Shown here one piece after another: positions 1 to 7,561 of a DNA stretch of 64,000 nt. The number at the start of each line of letters is the position of its first letter. The stretch's first letter is position 1. Under the pieces are notes generated by a model that was not told the DNA's origin, ran no database searches, and was given only the letters and a program-made list of their open reading frames with translations. A program made the position numbers and the translations under genes. Source of the stretch: Novosphingobium clariflavum (GTDB lineage: Bacteria; Pseudomonadota; Alphaproteobacteria; Sphingomonadales; Sphingomonadaceae); NCBI RefSeq assembly GCF_026420865.1, contig NZ_JAPCWC010000010.1:1-64000 (forward strand). The letters are read 5' to 3'.

Positions 1-340
1 AGTGAATCGAGGTCTGTTCCTTCAGGCGATTGGTGACGGCAATGCGCACCGTCTCGCCTTCACGCAGGCGCAGCAGCGGGGCGGGCAGCGTGCCGTTGAC
101 GGTAACCGCATGGCCCGAGCGACCGCCGGTCGAAAAATGGCTCTCGCCGATTTGAAGCGCGATGGAATTGCCTGTCAGAACGCCGGAACCAGTGCCGGCG
201 TGAACGATACCCGGCGTACCGCTACGCGCCCATGCAGGGAACAGGCCTGCCATTCCGAGGCTGCCTGCGACAGCGCCGCCAAGGGCCAGAAAACGCCTGC
301 GCTGAAGCAGGGAGCGATGGAGGCTGTCGTTCGGCGTCAT
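1..340 (-). CDS. copA: CopA-type multicopper oxidase, copy 1 (5' part only)
   Basis: This is the N-terminal ~113 residues of a periplasmic copper-resistance multicopper oxidase, which oxidises Cu(I) in the periplasm. The rest lies beyond the window's left edge. A Tat signal is visible (QRRRFLALGG near residue 14), followed by the start of the first cupredoxin domain. It is closely similar to the second copA at 1778-3268, but with many scattered substitutions, so it is a diverged paralogue rather than a fresh tandem copy. The ATG at 338-340 aligns with the start of the other copy. A CGTAT element lies only 7 bases upstream of it, so the transcript may be nearly leaderless. An integrase gene lies immediately upstream. 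Confidence 0.85.
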   Translation of the reverse strand, partial: MTPNDSLHRSLLQRRRFLALGGAVAGSLGMAGLFPAWARSGTPGIVHAGTGSGVLTGNSIALQIGESHFSTGGRSGHAVTVNGTLPAPLLRLREGETVRIAVTNRLKEQTSIH

Positions 341-347
341 GCAGGGG

Positions 348-375
348 ATACGCGGCAAACAGGTCTATCCCTCAC
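348..375 (-). promoter_or_regulatory. Candidate ECF promoter of copA copy 1
   Basis: On the minus strand GTGAGGGATA (366-375), a 13-base spacer and CGTAT (348-352) precede the copA start. The same pattern occurs before the other copA, the ECF sigma operon and copC. Function is inferred from this sharing. Confidence 0.55.
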
Positions 376-425
376 CAACGCGTGACAATTTTTGCTACCT
401 GAAAGAACTGCCGATACCGGCTTGC

Positions 426-1643
426 TCAATCAACCGGTCGCAACCCGCAAGTCACATTGCACCTAGCCGCCTCCAATTTCGCCATTCGACTTTCAGCAAC
501 TTGGTCAGCGGCATCGTACAGCATTGGCTCTTCGAGATGAACGTACCCCATAAAGACCTCAACGCGGCGATGCGCGGTCAACGCCATACCCACCTTGAGC
601 GGCACTCCTGAATTTGCGATATCGGTCGCAGCGCGATGACGTATGCCATGAGTCCCGACGTGCTCAATCCCTGATACTGCTAACGCCTTCCGCCATGCAC
701 GATGATACGCGCCGTACATTGCCGGGCGGCTTGGGTCGTTTGGATTTGGGATGACAAAGGGGGAATCGCCAGCGGCAGATGCTGCGAGTTGAAGCAGCGT
801 TCGGGCCTCTTTCGAGATGGGCTTCCAAATTGGGCCAGTCTTACTATCGGGCCAATCGACCCTCCGCCTTTCAAAATCCACCCATGCCCAACGCAGTTGG
901 AGAATTTCAGACACCCGCGCTGCAAACGCAAACTGAAGTCTCATAGCCAAGGTGTACGCCGATCTGCCCCCGCCTTCTCCTTCCGGCAACTCGAGATAGT
1001 CCATCAATCGAACCATTTCTTCCTGACGGATAAGTCTAGGGCGCTTCTTTTTTGCGAGCGTAGTAACGCCCTTGCAGGGGTTCGTATCCTCAGCTCGATA
1101 ACCCCACTCCTCTGCCCGCTTAAACATGGAACTCAAAATTCCAAGAGAGATGTAAGCCATGCCGGGAGCAAAGCTAAGATCATCCACGAATTTTTTGACT
1201 TCCTTCTTACTAACGGAATCAATCTTACAATAACCCACCCTATTCGATATGTATTTTTCGAACATATATCTGTGCAATTTTTGAGTGCTCTTTTTATTCC
1301 GCACCAATGTCCAGCGTTGGTAGAATATCTCCTCGAATTCTCGGACGGTCACGCTGGCACGCCGTTCCGCCCGAGTGCGTGAAGGATCTCCACCCTCACG
1401 CACCTCCGCGAGCCATTTCTGAGCGATCGTTCGAGCTTGCTCGACGGTTAAATCGCCAAACAGCCCAAGCGCCGGCTTTCGCTTGACGCCCTCATAATTG
1501 CGATACTGCAGCATGAAGGTCTTGCGACCGGCGGGCGAAACCTTGCACAGCAGACCGACGACTTCGGTGTCCCGCAATTCATAAGGCTTGGATTTGGGTT
1601 CAGCCGCTTCTAAGGTACGCTTGGTTAGCTTCAACGTGGGCAT
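426..1643 (-). CDS. Tyrosine recombinase / integrase
   Basis: Site-specific recombinase of the phage/genomic-island integrase family, which cuts and rejoins DNA at attachment sites through a tyrosine nucleophile. The N-terminal ~90 residues resemble the arm-DNA-binding domain (DUF4102 type), followed by a core-binding SAM-like domain and the catalytic domain. Catalytic residues are visible: R in AARVSEILQLRW, H and R in THGIRHRAA, H in LTAHRR and Tyr in GYVHLEE. I chose the ATG at 1641-1643 because GGAGGT lies about 7 bases upstream; an in-frame start 16 codons earlier lacks that support. The gene is clearly less GC-rich than its neighbours, which suggests transfer. It lies between two copA copies, next to the point where one of them is broken. 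Confidence 0.93.
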   Translation of the reverse strand: MPTLKLTKRTLEAAEPKSKPYELRDTEVVGLLCKVSPAGRKTFMLQYRNYEGVKRKPALGLFGDLTVEQARTIAQKWLAEVREGGDPSRTRAERRASVTVREFEEIFYQRWTLVRNKKSTQKLHRYMFEKYISNRVGYCKIDSVSKKEVKKFVDDLSFAPGMAYISLGILSSMFKRAEEWGYRAEDTNPCKGVTTLAKKKRPRLIRQEEMVRLMDYLELPEGEGGGRSAYTLAMRLQFAFAARVSEILQLRWAWVDFERRRVDWPDSKTGPIWKPISKEARTLLQLAASAAGDSPFVIPNPNDPSRPAMYGAYHRAWRKALAVSGIEHVGTHGIRHRAATDIANSGVPLKVGMALTAHRRVEVFMGYVHLEEPMLYDAADQVAESRMAKLEAARCNVTCGLRPVD

Positions 1644-1777
1644 TTTCGGACCTCCGAAAGCGCTCAAATCTGGGAGCCACATGGGAGCCACGCGACATCA
1701 AACTCGAGCGAAAGTGTTCCAAGGCCAGAGTATTATAATCTTTTTCAAACACCTGAAAAATAGACATTTATCTTAGT

Positions 1778-3268
1778 TCATCGTACTCCAGCTGAGCCGA
1801 TGGTAGATCGAAAATGCATGTACCGCTCCATGTTGGCGGTCAGGTGCACATCGACCTGACGGCTCGGCACGCGCGGATCGGGATTGGGATCGCGCGAGCG
1901 CAAGTCCGCGTAAGTCAGAACGCGGTGATCGACGTTTTCCAAGCCGGTCGGACGGTCGGCCAGACGATCCACCGGCATCGGCGAGAGCGTGGCGACGCCC
2001 GGCCCCATCTTCACGCCCGGCGCGACGGAAGGATCGCGCATCGACATCGAATGGCCGCTCATGGAGCTGTTGGCCGGCTTGCTGAGGTCGATCACGCCGC
2101 CCTCCCCCATGTCCATGCCGTCCATATCCATGCCCATGTCGCGCATGGTGAGCACAGGCCGTTCACGCAGCTTCGGTGTCTCGCCAACGAGGCCCGGACG
2201 CTGGGCCAGTGTAGCGCGCACAAGCCCGGAACGGTCGATAGCCTCGGCGATCACGCCGTAGCTCTCCGAGGCACCGGGCTCGACGATGAAGTCGTAGGTC
2301 TCGGCGATGGCGATCTGCACTTCGTCGGTCTCGACCGGCTGGACCGGATTACCGTCAGCTGCCACCACGGTCAGCGGCAGACCGGGAATGCGGAAGTTGA
2401 AGTTGGTCATCGCCGAGGCATTGATGACGCGCAGGCGCACCTTCTCGCCCGGTGCGAAAAGCCCGGTCCAGTTCTCGGCATTACCGTGGCCATTGACGAG
2501 GAAACTGTAGGTCGATCCGGTCACGTCCGAGATGTCGGTCGCGTCCATGCGCATCTGCGCCCAGGCCAGGCGGTCCGCCAGCGACTGGTCCTTGCCCGCC
2601 AGCAGTCCGACAAGCGTCTGGCGCTGGCGGTTGAAATAGCCCCCCATCATCTTCAGGCGGCGCATCTGCTCGTGCGGATGGATCGGGCTCCAGTCCGACA
2701 GGACCAGAACATGCTCACGGTCGCAAGCGATCGGATCGGCACCGGCAGGGTCGATCACGATCGGGCCGAACAGCCCTTCCGCTTCCTGCATGCCCGAATG
2801 CGAATGATACCAGTACGTGCCCGACTGGATGAGCGGGAACTCGTAGACGAAGGTCTCGCCCGGATCGATGCCGGGGAAGCTGACGCCCGGAACACCGTCC
2901 ATCTGGAATGGCACCAGCAGCCCGTGCCAGTGGATCGAGGTCTGCTCCTTCAGCCGGTTGGTGACGGCAATGCGTACCGTCTCGCCTTCCCGCAGGCGCA
3001 GCAGCGGCGCGGGCAGCGTGCCGTTGACGGTCACCGCATGACCCGAACGGCCACCGATCGCGAAATGGCTTTCCCCAATCTGGAGCGCGATGGAATTGCC
3101 CGAAAGAACGCCGGAATCGGTGCTGGCGTGGACGATCCCCGGCGTGCCGCTCTTCGCCCATGCCGGGAACAGGCCCGCCATGCCGAGGCTGCCCGCAAAG
3201 GCGCCGCCAAGGGCCAGGAAGTGTCTGCGTTGGAGCAGGGCGCGTTGGAAACAGTCGTTCGGCATCAT
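1778..3268 (-). CDS. copA: CopA-type multicopper oxidase, copy 2, 3'-truncated
   Basis: Periplasmic multicopper oxidase of the CopA/PcoA family, 496 residues compared with about 570-620 in complete members. It has a Tat signal (QRRHFLALGG), the first copper ligand motifs HWHG and YWYHSHSG, and a Met-rich stretch (MRDMGMDMDGMDMGEGG) typical of Cu(I)-binding CopA. It ends with NMERYM followed by 12 residues that do not belong to the family. The C-terminal cupredoxin domain carrying the type-1 and remaining trinuclear-site ligands (HxxHxH, HCHxxxHxxxGM) is therefore missing, and oxidase activity is unlikely. The break adjoins the integrase. The start is an ATG pair at 3266-3268 with a CGTAT promoter element 7 bases upstream. 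Confidence 0.88.
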   Translation of the reverse strand: MMPNDCFQRALLQRRHFLALGGAFAGSLGMAGLFPAWAKSGTPGIVHASTDSGVLSGNSIALQIGESHFAIGGRSGHAVTVNGTLPAPLLRLREGETVRIAVTNRLKEQTSIHWHGLLVPFQMDGVPGVSFPGIDPGETFVYEFPLIQSGTYWYHSHSGMQEAEGLFGPIVIDPAGADPIACDREHVLVLSDWSPIHPHEQMRRLKMMGGYFNRQRQTLVGLLAGKDQSLADRLAWAQMRMDATDISDVTGSTYSFLVNGHGNAENWTGLFAPGEKVRLRVINASAMTNFNFRIPGLPLTVVAADGNPVQPVETDEVQIAIAETYDFIVEPGASESYGVIAEAIDRSGLVRATLAQRPGLVGETPKLRERPVLTMRDMGMDMDGMDMGEGGVIDLSKPANSSMSGHSMSMRDPSVAPGVKMGPGVATLSPMPVDRLADRPTGLENVDHRVLTYADLRSRDPNPDPRVPSRQVDVHLTANMERYMHFRSTIGSAGVR

Positions 3269-3275
3269 GCATGGG

Positions 3276-3303
3276 ATACGCGCCCTGGGCAGGCATCCCT
3301 CAT
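3276..3303 (-). promoter_or_regulatory. Candidate ECF promoter of copA copy 2
   Basis: Minus-strand ATGAGGGATG (3294-3303), 13 bases, then CGTAT (3276-3280). It is nearly identical in layout to the elements before copA copy 1, the sigma operon and copC. The CGTAT ends 7 bases from the ATG, which implies a leaderless or nearly leaderless mRNA. Confidence 0.6.
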
Positions 3304-3369
3304 GCGACCATCAAAAAACACCGCTGCGGTTGCCCCATCCCCCGGTTGCGGCGATGGGTAGCCCCGGCG

Positions 3370-5511
3370 TCAGACAATCGTCAAACGCTGCTCCGGGCCT
3401 TCGGCCGCCTCGCTTTCGGCGACCTTTTGCCGCAGCATGGCAATCGTGCGCTTGGTTGCCCATACCGGGGCGGGGCGCCCGAAATGATAGCCCTGCGCAT
3501 AGTCGCACGACCAGTCCTGCAGGATGCGGGCCTCTTCCTCTTCCTCGATGCCTTCCGCCACGACCTGGATCCCGAGGCGGTGGCAGATGTCGATGACCCC
3601 GCGGACCAGCGCAGCGCTGCGTTCGCTCTGGGTGCGGCCTCCGCTGACGAAACTCTTGTCGAGCTTCAGGCGCTGGATGTCGAACTCCGACAGGTAGCTG
3701 AGCGAGGAGTAGCCGGTGCCGAAATCGTCCAGCGCCAGCGTATAACCGCGCTGGCGCAGACCTATGAGATTGCTGCGGACGGTGTCGGAATCGGCGAGGA
3801 GAATACCTTCGGTGATCTCGAAACCGATCGAGGCCGGGCTGACGTTGTAGCGGGCGCGGTGGAAGTCGATCTGATCGAGCAGCGCCGGATTTTCGAGCTG
3901 AAGCGGCGACAGGTTGATCGACGTCTTGAGCCCCAGCCACTTGCGGCTGTCGGCAAAGGCTTGCGCGATGATCCAGCCGCCGAGCTGCGGCATCAGCCCC
4001 AGCTTCTCGATGACCGGAACAAATTCCGCCGGGGTGGCCGAGGCACCCTGCTTCAAGCGCAGCAGCGCCTCAACCCCGTTGGGCCGCATCGTGCGCAGAT
4101 CGACGATTGGCTGGTAGAACAGTTCGAAGCCCTGTTCGTCGATGGCCTGCTTCATCTGCGCTTCGAGATCCTTGCGCGACTTGAACGCTTGGCCCAGCGC
4201 CGGATCGAAGATGACGTGATGGGCCGATCCCGCCGCCTTGGCCGCACCCAGCGCGATGTCGGCGTTCTGCATGAGGTCTTCGGCGGTATGGCCATGTTCG
4301 GGAGCCGCGGCGATGCCCGCGGACAGCGTGATGGTCGTGGTAGGATGCCCGCGCCGCCGCTTCTCGACAAAGACCTGCGTCGCCCTGGGGCCCAGCGAAT
4401 GGATCTGGCCCGCCCCAAGCACGAGAATCGCGAATTCGTCGCCATCGAGCCGGGCGATCATGCAGCGGTCGGCACTGAAAACTTTGACCAGCCGCTTGCT
4501 GAATTCACGAATGACCTCGTCCCCGCCGGGCAGGCCGAACGCATCGTTGATCGCGCTGAAATCGTCGATGTCGAGCCGGAGCAGCTGGCAGGGGTGATTG
4601 CCGGCAATCTGGTCGAGCCGCATCATGAATGTCGCGCGGTTGACGAGACCCGTGGTCGGATCGAACCGCTCGAGATAGTTCACCCGCGTCGTCGACGTCC
4701 GCGCCCGGTGCGCCATGCCCCAGAACAAGGCGAGGACGATGGCGCCGAACACCAGTTCGGCAGGCAGGATGTAGCGCGTCAGGACATCACCGGGACGATC
4801 GGGCTGCCAGGCCATCCTGCCGATGGTTTCGCCGCCGTTTCCGGCCAGCCTGACCTGCCGCCAACCGGCCGGCACGGGGCGGCGCGGCGACAGCAGCGTC
4901 AGCCGCTCCAGCATGAACGCATTGGCCCAGCGGGCGATCGTGGGGTCATCGAAGTAGGTGAACGTGACCAGCTTCATGGCGCCAGCGTCGCCCCCGGAAA
5001 TCGGGCCGGGCGGCACGATCGGCACGGCGGAAACGACGGCAGGGACGCCGTTGATGCTGCGGACATCGGTGGTCCCCTCGCCAGCATGGACCATGTCCGA
5101 GACCGACTGGGCCAGGGGCTCCATCTCGCGGGTGGACAGGCGGCCGCCTTCGGCAAAACCGTAGACGGCGCCGTCACGCCCGACGATCAGGACCGTCTTC
5201 GTGCTCACCGTTGCCGTGGCCGGCTGGCCCAGTTCTTCATCGAGCCATGCAGCCGCACCGTCGGGCCCGTTGGCGGCCAGCTGACGGGCAAGTTCATGCC
5301 GCTGGCCCAGCGCCTTGGCCTGTTCGTCGGAATTATGCCGCGCACGGGAGATCGCACCGCGCACTTGCTCGACCTGGCGCTGGGACTCCCGGTTGTTCAA
5401 GGCACCCGCGGCAGCCCACAAGCTCACCGCCGCACCGAGCGTCATCGCAGAGATTGCGACCATCGCTCCGGTACTTCGCTTGGCCACGGGGGAATGGCGG
5501 GGGGTGTCCAT
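3370..5511 (-). CDS. Membrane-bound GGDEF-EAL cyclic-di-GMP protein
   Basis: Predicted c-di-GMP turnover enzyme of 713 residues. An N-terminal membrane segment (about 15-37) is followed by a ~210-residue periplasmic CHASE4-like sensor region, a second membrane segment (LVFGAIVLALFWGMAH), then GGDEF and EAL domains. The GGDEF signature is altered to DGDEF (ARLDGDEFAIL), so cyclase activity is doubtful. The EAL domain looks intact: VEALLR, INLSP, LDDFGTGYSSL, KLDKSFV and VVAEGIE are all present, which points to phosphodiesterase activity. The start at 5509-5511 has GAGGATCG just upstream. It lies between copA and the ECF sigma operon on the same strand but has its own upstream gap of 163 bases, so it need not belong to the metal regulon. 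Confidence 0.9.
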   Translation of the reverse strand: MDTPRHSPVAKRSTGAMVAISAMTLGAAVSLWAAAGALNNRESQRQVEQVRGAISRARHNSDEQAKALGQRHELARQLAANGPDGAAAWLDEELGQPATATVSTKTVLIVGRDGAVYGFAEGGRLSTREMEPLAQSVSDMVHAGEGTTDVRSINGVPAVVSAVPIVPPGPISGGDAGAMKLVTFTYFDDPTIARWANAFMLERLTLLSPRRPVPAGWRQVRLAGNGGETIGRMAWQPDRPGDVLTRYILPAELVFGAIVLALFWGMAHRARTSTTRVNYLERFDPTTGLVNRATFMMRLDQIAGNHPCQLLRLDIDDFSAINDAFGLPGGDEVIREFSKRLVKVFSADRCMIARLDGDEFAILVLGAGQIHSLGPRATQVFVEKRRRGHPTTTITLSAGIAAAPEHGHTAEDLMQNADIALGAAKAAGSAHHVIFDPALGQAFKSRKDLEAQMKQAIDEQGFELFYQPIVDLRTMRPNGVEALLRLKQGASATPAEFVPVIEKLGLMPQLGGWIIAQAFADSRKWLGLKTSINLSPLQLENPALLDQIDFHRARYNVSPASIGFEITEGILLADSDTVRSNLIGLRQRGYTLALDDFGTGYSSLSYLSEFDIQRLKLDKSFVSGGRTQSERSAALVRGVIDICHRLGIQVVAEGIEEEEEARILQDWSCDYAQGYHFGRPAPVWATKRTIAMLRQKVAESEAAEGPEQRLTIV

Positions 5512-5674
5512 TTGCGATCCTCGTTAGCGCACCGCGCTGTCTCTAAAATAGACGCTTGGATTGACCTAAGGGTTTAACCGATCGAATTTTCCATAAATTC
5601 TATCTATTATACGACAAATTTCGCGCGACCCGGATTCCTCAACGTACAATCCTGCGAACGGTTGCACGCCGCCC

Positions 5675-6271
5675 CTATGCCCGCCATGGATCGCCGTCAC
5701 CCGGATCACTATTCCCTGACCCGTTCCAATGTGCAAGATGTCTGCGCGCACGATAGATCCGCGTTTCCACGGCCTTGCGGCTGATGCCGAGGATCGCGGC
5801 AGCCTCCTCCTGCGACAGGCCTTCCAGCGCGCAGAGCAGCAGCGGCTCCTTCAAGCTGGCGGGGAGAGCGGCGATGTCGGCGTGGATGCGCTCCACTTCC
5901 CCGCGCGAGGCCAGGGCCTGCTCGGGATCGTACCCCTCATCCGCAACGCTCGCGGCCTCCTCGATCGGCAGCGCAAAGGCGAAAAATCGCCGGACCTTGC
6001 GGCGCCGCGCCCAGTCGTGACACTTGTTGAGCGCGATGCGCAGGATCCAGCCGCGGAACGGCCGGGTCGGATCGTAGCGACGCAGGGCAAGGAAGGCGGC
6101 GACGAAGCTCTCCTGCGTCACGTCCAGCGCATCCGCCTCGTTGCCGAGGTGGCCACGCACCATGCGGAACACGGCATCGCGGTGGGCATCCATCAGCGCG
6201 GTGAAGCCCGCCTGGCGGCCGGCAAGCGCTGCCGCGACGGCGGCCTTATCGTCCCCTTCCGGCGCGGCCAC
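5675..6271 (-). CDS. ECF RNA polymerase sigma factor (CnrH-like position)
   Basis: Extracytoplasmic-function sigma factor of 198 residues that directs RNA polymerase to stress promoters. Region 2 is visible around ADALDVTQESFVAAFLALRR and GWILRIALNKCHDWARRR, and region 4 with its helix-turn-helix at LSQEEAAAILGISRKAVETR. It is the third gene of an operon with a small single-pass protein and a CnrX-like metal sensor, the same order as cnrY-cnrX-cnrH of Cupriavidus. It is separated from the sensor gene by 6 bases. A promoter-like pattern found before its own operon, copCD and both copA copies is the likely target, so it probably controls copper/metal resistance and itself. The regulatory link is inferred. 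Confidence 0.9.
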   Translation of the reverse strand: MAAPEGDDKAAVAAALAGRQAGFTALMDAHRDAVFRMVRGHLGNEADALDVTQESFVAAFLALRRYDPTRPFRGWILRIALNKCHDWARRRKVRRFFAFALPIEEAASVADEGYDPEQALASRGEVERIHADIAALPASLKEPLLLCALEGLSQEEAAAILGISRKAVETRIYRARRHLAHWNGSGNSDPGDGDPWRA

Positions 6272-6277
6272 GCCGGG

Positions 6278-6715
6278 TCAGTCCTGCGGCTTGGTCAGGG
6301 CTTCGGCGACGGCCTTGTCGAAGCGGCCGGTCTGCTCCGGGCGCAATACCGCGCGCATCGCGAAGACGTGCTGGAGGGTCGCCTTCTGCAATTCGCCCAT
6401 GGCCATGTGCGAGCGATCGACCGCCTTTTCCACGTCCGGGCCATAAGCATGTTCATGCGCGATGGCCCGGGCGAGGTCGGCATTGGCGGCGCGCAGTTCG
6501 CCTTCCAGCTGGCTGCGACGGGCGGCAAAGCCCTGTTCCAGTGCTTCGATCCTCTGTTTCTGCCCGGAATCGAGGTCCAGCTCGCGGTGCAGCAGCACAT
6601 GGATGCGGCTTTCCTGCGGCTCCTCGCCCCGCAGCGCCTGCCCCAGCCAAAGCGCCCCTAGAGCGACCAGAAACGCCGCAAGAGCGACCAGAACGTACCG
6701 ATAGCCGCTGCGCAT
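6278..6715 (-). CDS. cnrX: CnrX-like periplasmic metal sensor
   Basis: Membrane-anchored periplasmic sensor of 145 residues with one N-terminal membrane helix (about 6-27) and a helical periplasmic domain. Residues H39, H43, E60, H116 and M120 reproduce exactly the spacing of the cobalt/nickel site described for Cupriavidus CnrX (H42, H46, E63, H119, M123), all shifted by three. It therefore very likely binds a transition metal and passes the signal to the membrane anti-sigma protein encoded just upstream (3-base gap). The usual CnrX regulon is nickel/cobalt efflux, whereas here the neighbours are copper genes, so the true inducer is open. Automatic annotation might call it only a heavy-metal resistance or Spy-like protein. 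Confidence 0.85.
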   Translation of the reverse strand: MRSGYRYVLVALAAFLVALGALWLGQALRGEEPQESRIHVLLHRELDLDSGQKQRIEALEQGFAARRSQLEGELRAANADLARAIAHEHAYGPDVEKAVDRSHMAMGELQKATLQHVFAMRAVLRPEQTGRFDKAVAEALTKPQD

Positions 6716-6718
6716 CGG

Positions 6719-6994
6719 TCAGCTGGCCAGCAAGTGCGACGGCGCTGCGGCCGGCATGCCCAGCAGCGGCTCGCCGTACCCGTGATCCCGTTCGAAAGCG
6801 GGGACCGGCAAGGCGAGGCCGCCCCACAGCCCGACCACCGCCGCGACGCTGCAGGCAAGTGCCAGCCCGCGGCGCACCGCCCGGCGTTCCCGCCCGGAGG
6901 CGAGGCCGGCCATGACCGCGCCATCGATCCCGCCCAGCGCGCCGGGCAGCGGTTCGCCGCGCAATAGCGCGAACATCTGGTCCACTTCGTTCAT
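6719..6994 (-). CDS. Small membrane protein, probable anti-sigma factor (CnrY-like)
   Basis: A 91-residue protein with a short N-terminal cytoplasmic part, one membrane helix (GLALACSVAAVVGLWGGLAL, about residues 43-62) and a short periplasmic tail. The size, topology and first position in an anti-sigma/sensor/sigma operon match CnrY, which sequesters the sigma factor at the membrane. There is no convincing sequence signature, so the call rests on context. I chose the ATG at 6992-6994 (MNEVDQMF). The upstream in-frame GTG at 7031-7033 lies only about 6 bases from the candidate CGTAT promoter element and could hardly be transcribed with a ribosome site. The stop is 3 bases from the next start, suggesting translational coupling. 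Confidence 0.65.
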   Translation of the reverse strand: MNEVDQMFALLRGEPLPGALGGIDGAVMAGLASGRERRAVRRGLALACSVAAVVGLWGGLALPVPAFERDHGYGEPLLGMPAAAPSHLLAS

Positions 6995-7039
6995 CGGCCT
7001 GTTCCCGTCTGCCTGTCGTACTTCGCTTCTCACCCGCCG

Positions 7040-7068
7040 ATACGCGCAGGCGCAGCGTCATCCCTCAT
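7040..7068 (-). promoter_or_regulatory. Candidate ECF promoter of the anti-sigma/sensor/sigma operon
   Basis: Minus-strand ATGAGGGATG (7059-7068), 14 bases, CGTAT (7040-7044). It is divergent from an identical arrangement reading toward copC. If real, it makes the operon autoregulated by its own sigma factor. Confidence 0.6.
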
Positions 7069-7094
7069 CGCCGCGCCGAAAAATTTGCGCCGCC

Positions 7095-7123
7095 ATGAGG
7101 GATGCCCGTCGCGCCCTGCGTAT
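7095..7123 (+). promoter_or_regulatory. Candidate ECF promoter of copCD
   Basis: ATGAGGGATG (7095-7104), 14 bases, CGTAT (7119-7123). The decamer forms a perfect 10-base inverted repeat with 7059-7068, so the two divergent units carry mirror-image promoter-like elements. copC begins 59 bases downstream. Confidence 0.6.
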
Positions 7124-7182
7124 GGGTTCCTGCAAGTCCGGGCAAGTTCGTTCGCCCGGACCTCAAGGATCGGAGCCCCCAC

Positions 7183-7557
7183 ATGCGTTTTCCTGCACTT
7201 GCCGCCGCTATTCTCGCGGTTGCCGCCGTTCCCGCCACTGCCCTTGCCCACCCCAAGCTGCTGAGCGCCACGCCTGCCGCCAATTCGGCGGTCGCCAAGC
7301 CGACCTCGATCGCGCTGACTTTCTCGGAAGACCTCGTTGCCCCGCTTTCGGGCATCGACCTGGTGATGACCGGCATGCCCGGCATGGCCAACCATCAGCC
7401 GATGCCGATCAAGGGCATCACCGCCAAGGCCAAGGGCAAGACGATGACCGTCGCCCTGCCGCGTCCGCTGCCGACCGGCACCTACCAGCTGACCTGGCAC
7501 GCGGTCGCCGCCGACCAGCACCGCATCGAAGGCTCCTACAGCTTCACGGTTCGCTGA
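7183..7557 (+). CDS. copC: Copper resistance protein CopC
   Basis: Small periplasmic copper-binding protein of 124 residues before signal cleavage. A signal peptide (MRFPALAAAILAVAAVPATALA) should be cut to leave His as the first mature residue (HPKLLS), which is the Cu(II) ligand of CopC. The Met-rich loop MTGMPGMANHQPM is a likely Cu(I) site, and DQHRIEGSYSF is the conserved C-terminal strand with a second His. I chose the ATG at 7183 because GGAG precedes it and the signal peptide starts there; an in-frame start 27 codons upstream adds nothing recognisable. It is followed after 4 bases by copD, with which it forms a transcription unit behind a candidate ECF promoter. Confidence 0.93.
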   Translation: MRFPALAAAILAVAAVPATALAHPKLLSATPAANSAVAKPTSIALTFSEDLVAPLSGIDLVMTGMPGMANHQPMPIKGITAKAKGKTMTVALPRPLPTGTYQLTWHAVAADQHRIEGSYSFTVR

Positions 7558-7561
7558 GCGC

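Larger units (their letters stand above)
1..1816. mobile_element. Probable edge of an integrated element inserted in copA
   Basis: The copA at 1778-3268 loses similarity to the family right after its MERYM motif (about 1817). It continues for 12 unrelated codons to a stop, then the integrase follows. An integrase next to a disrupted gene is the usual arrangement at one end of a genomic island. The other end would lie left of the window, perhaps with the missing copA 3' part. No direct repeat defining the attachment site could be confirmed, so the boundary is approximate. Confidence 0.5.
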
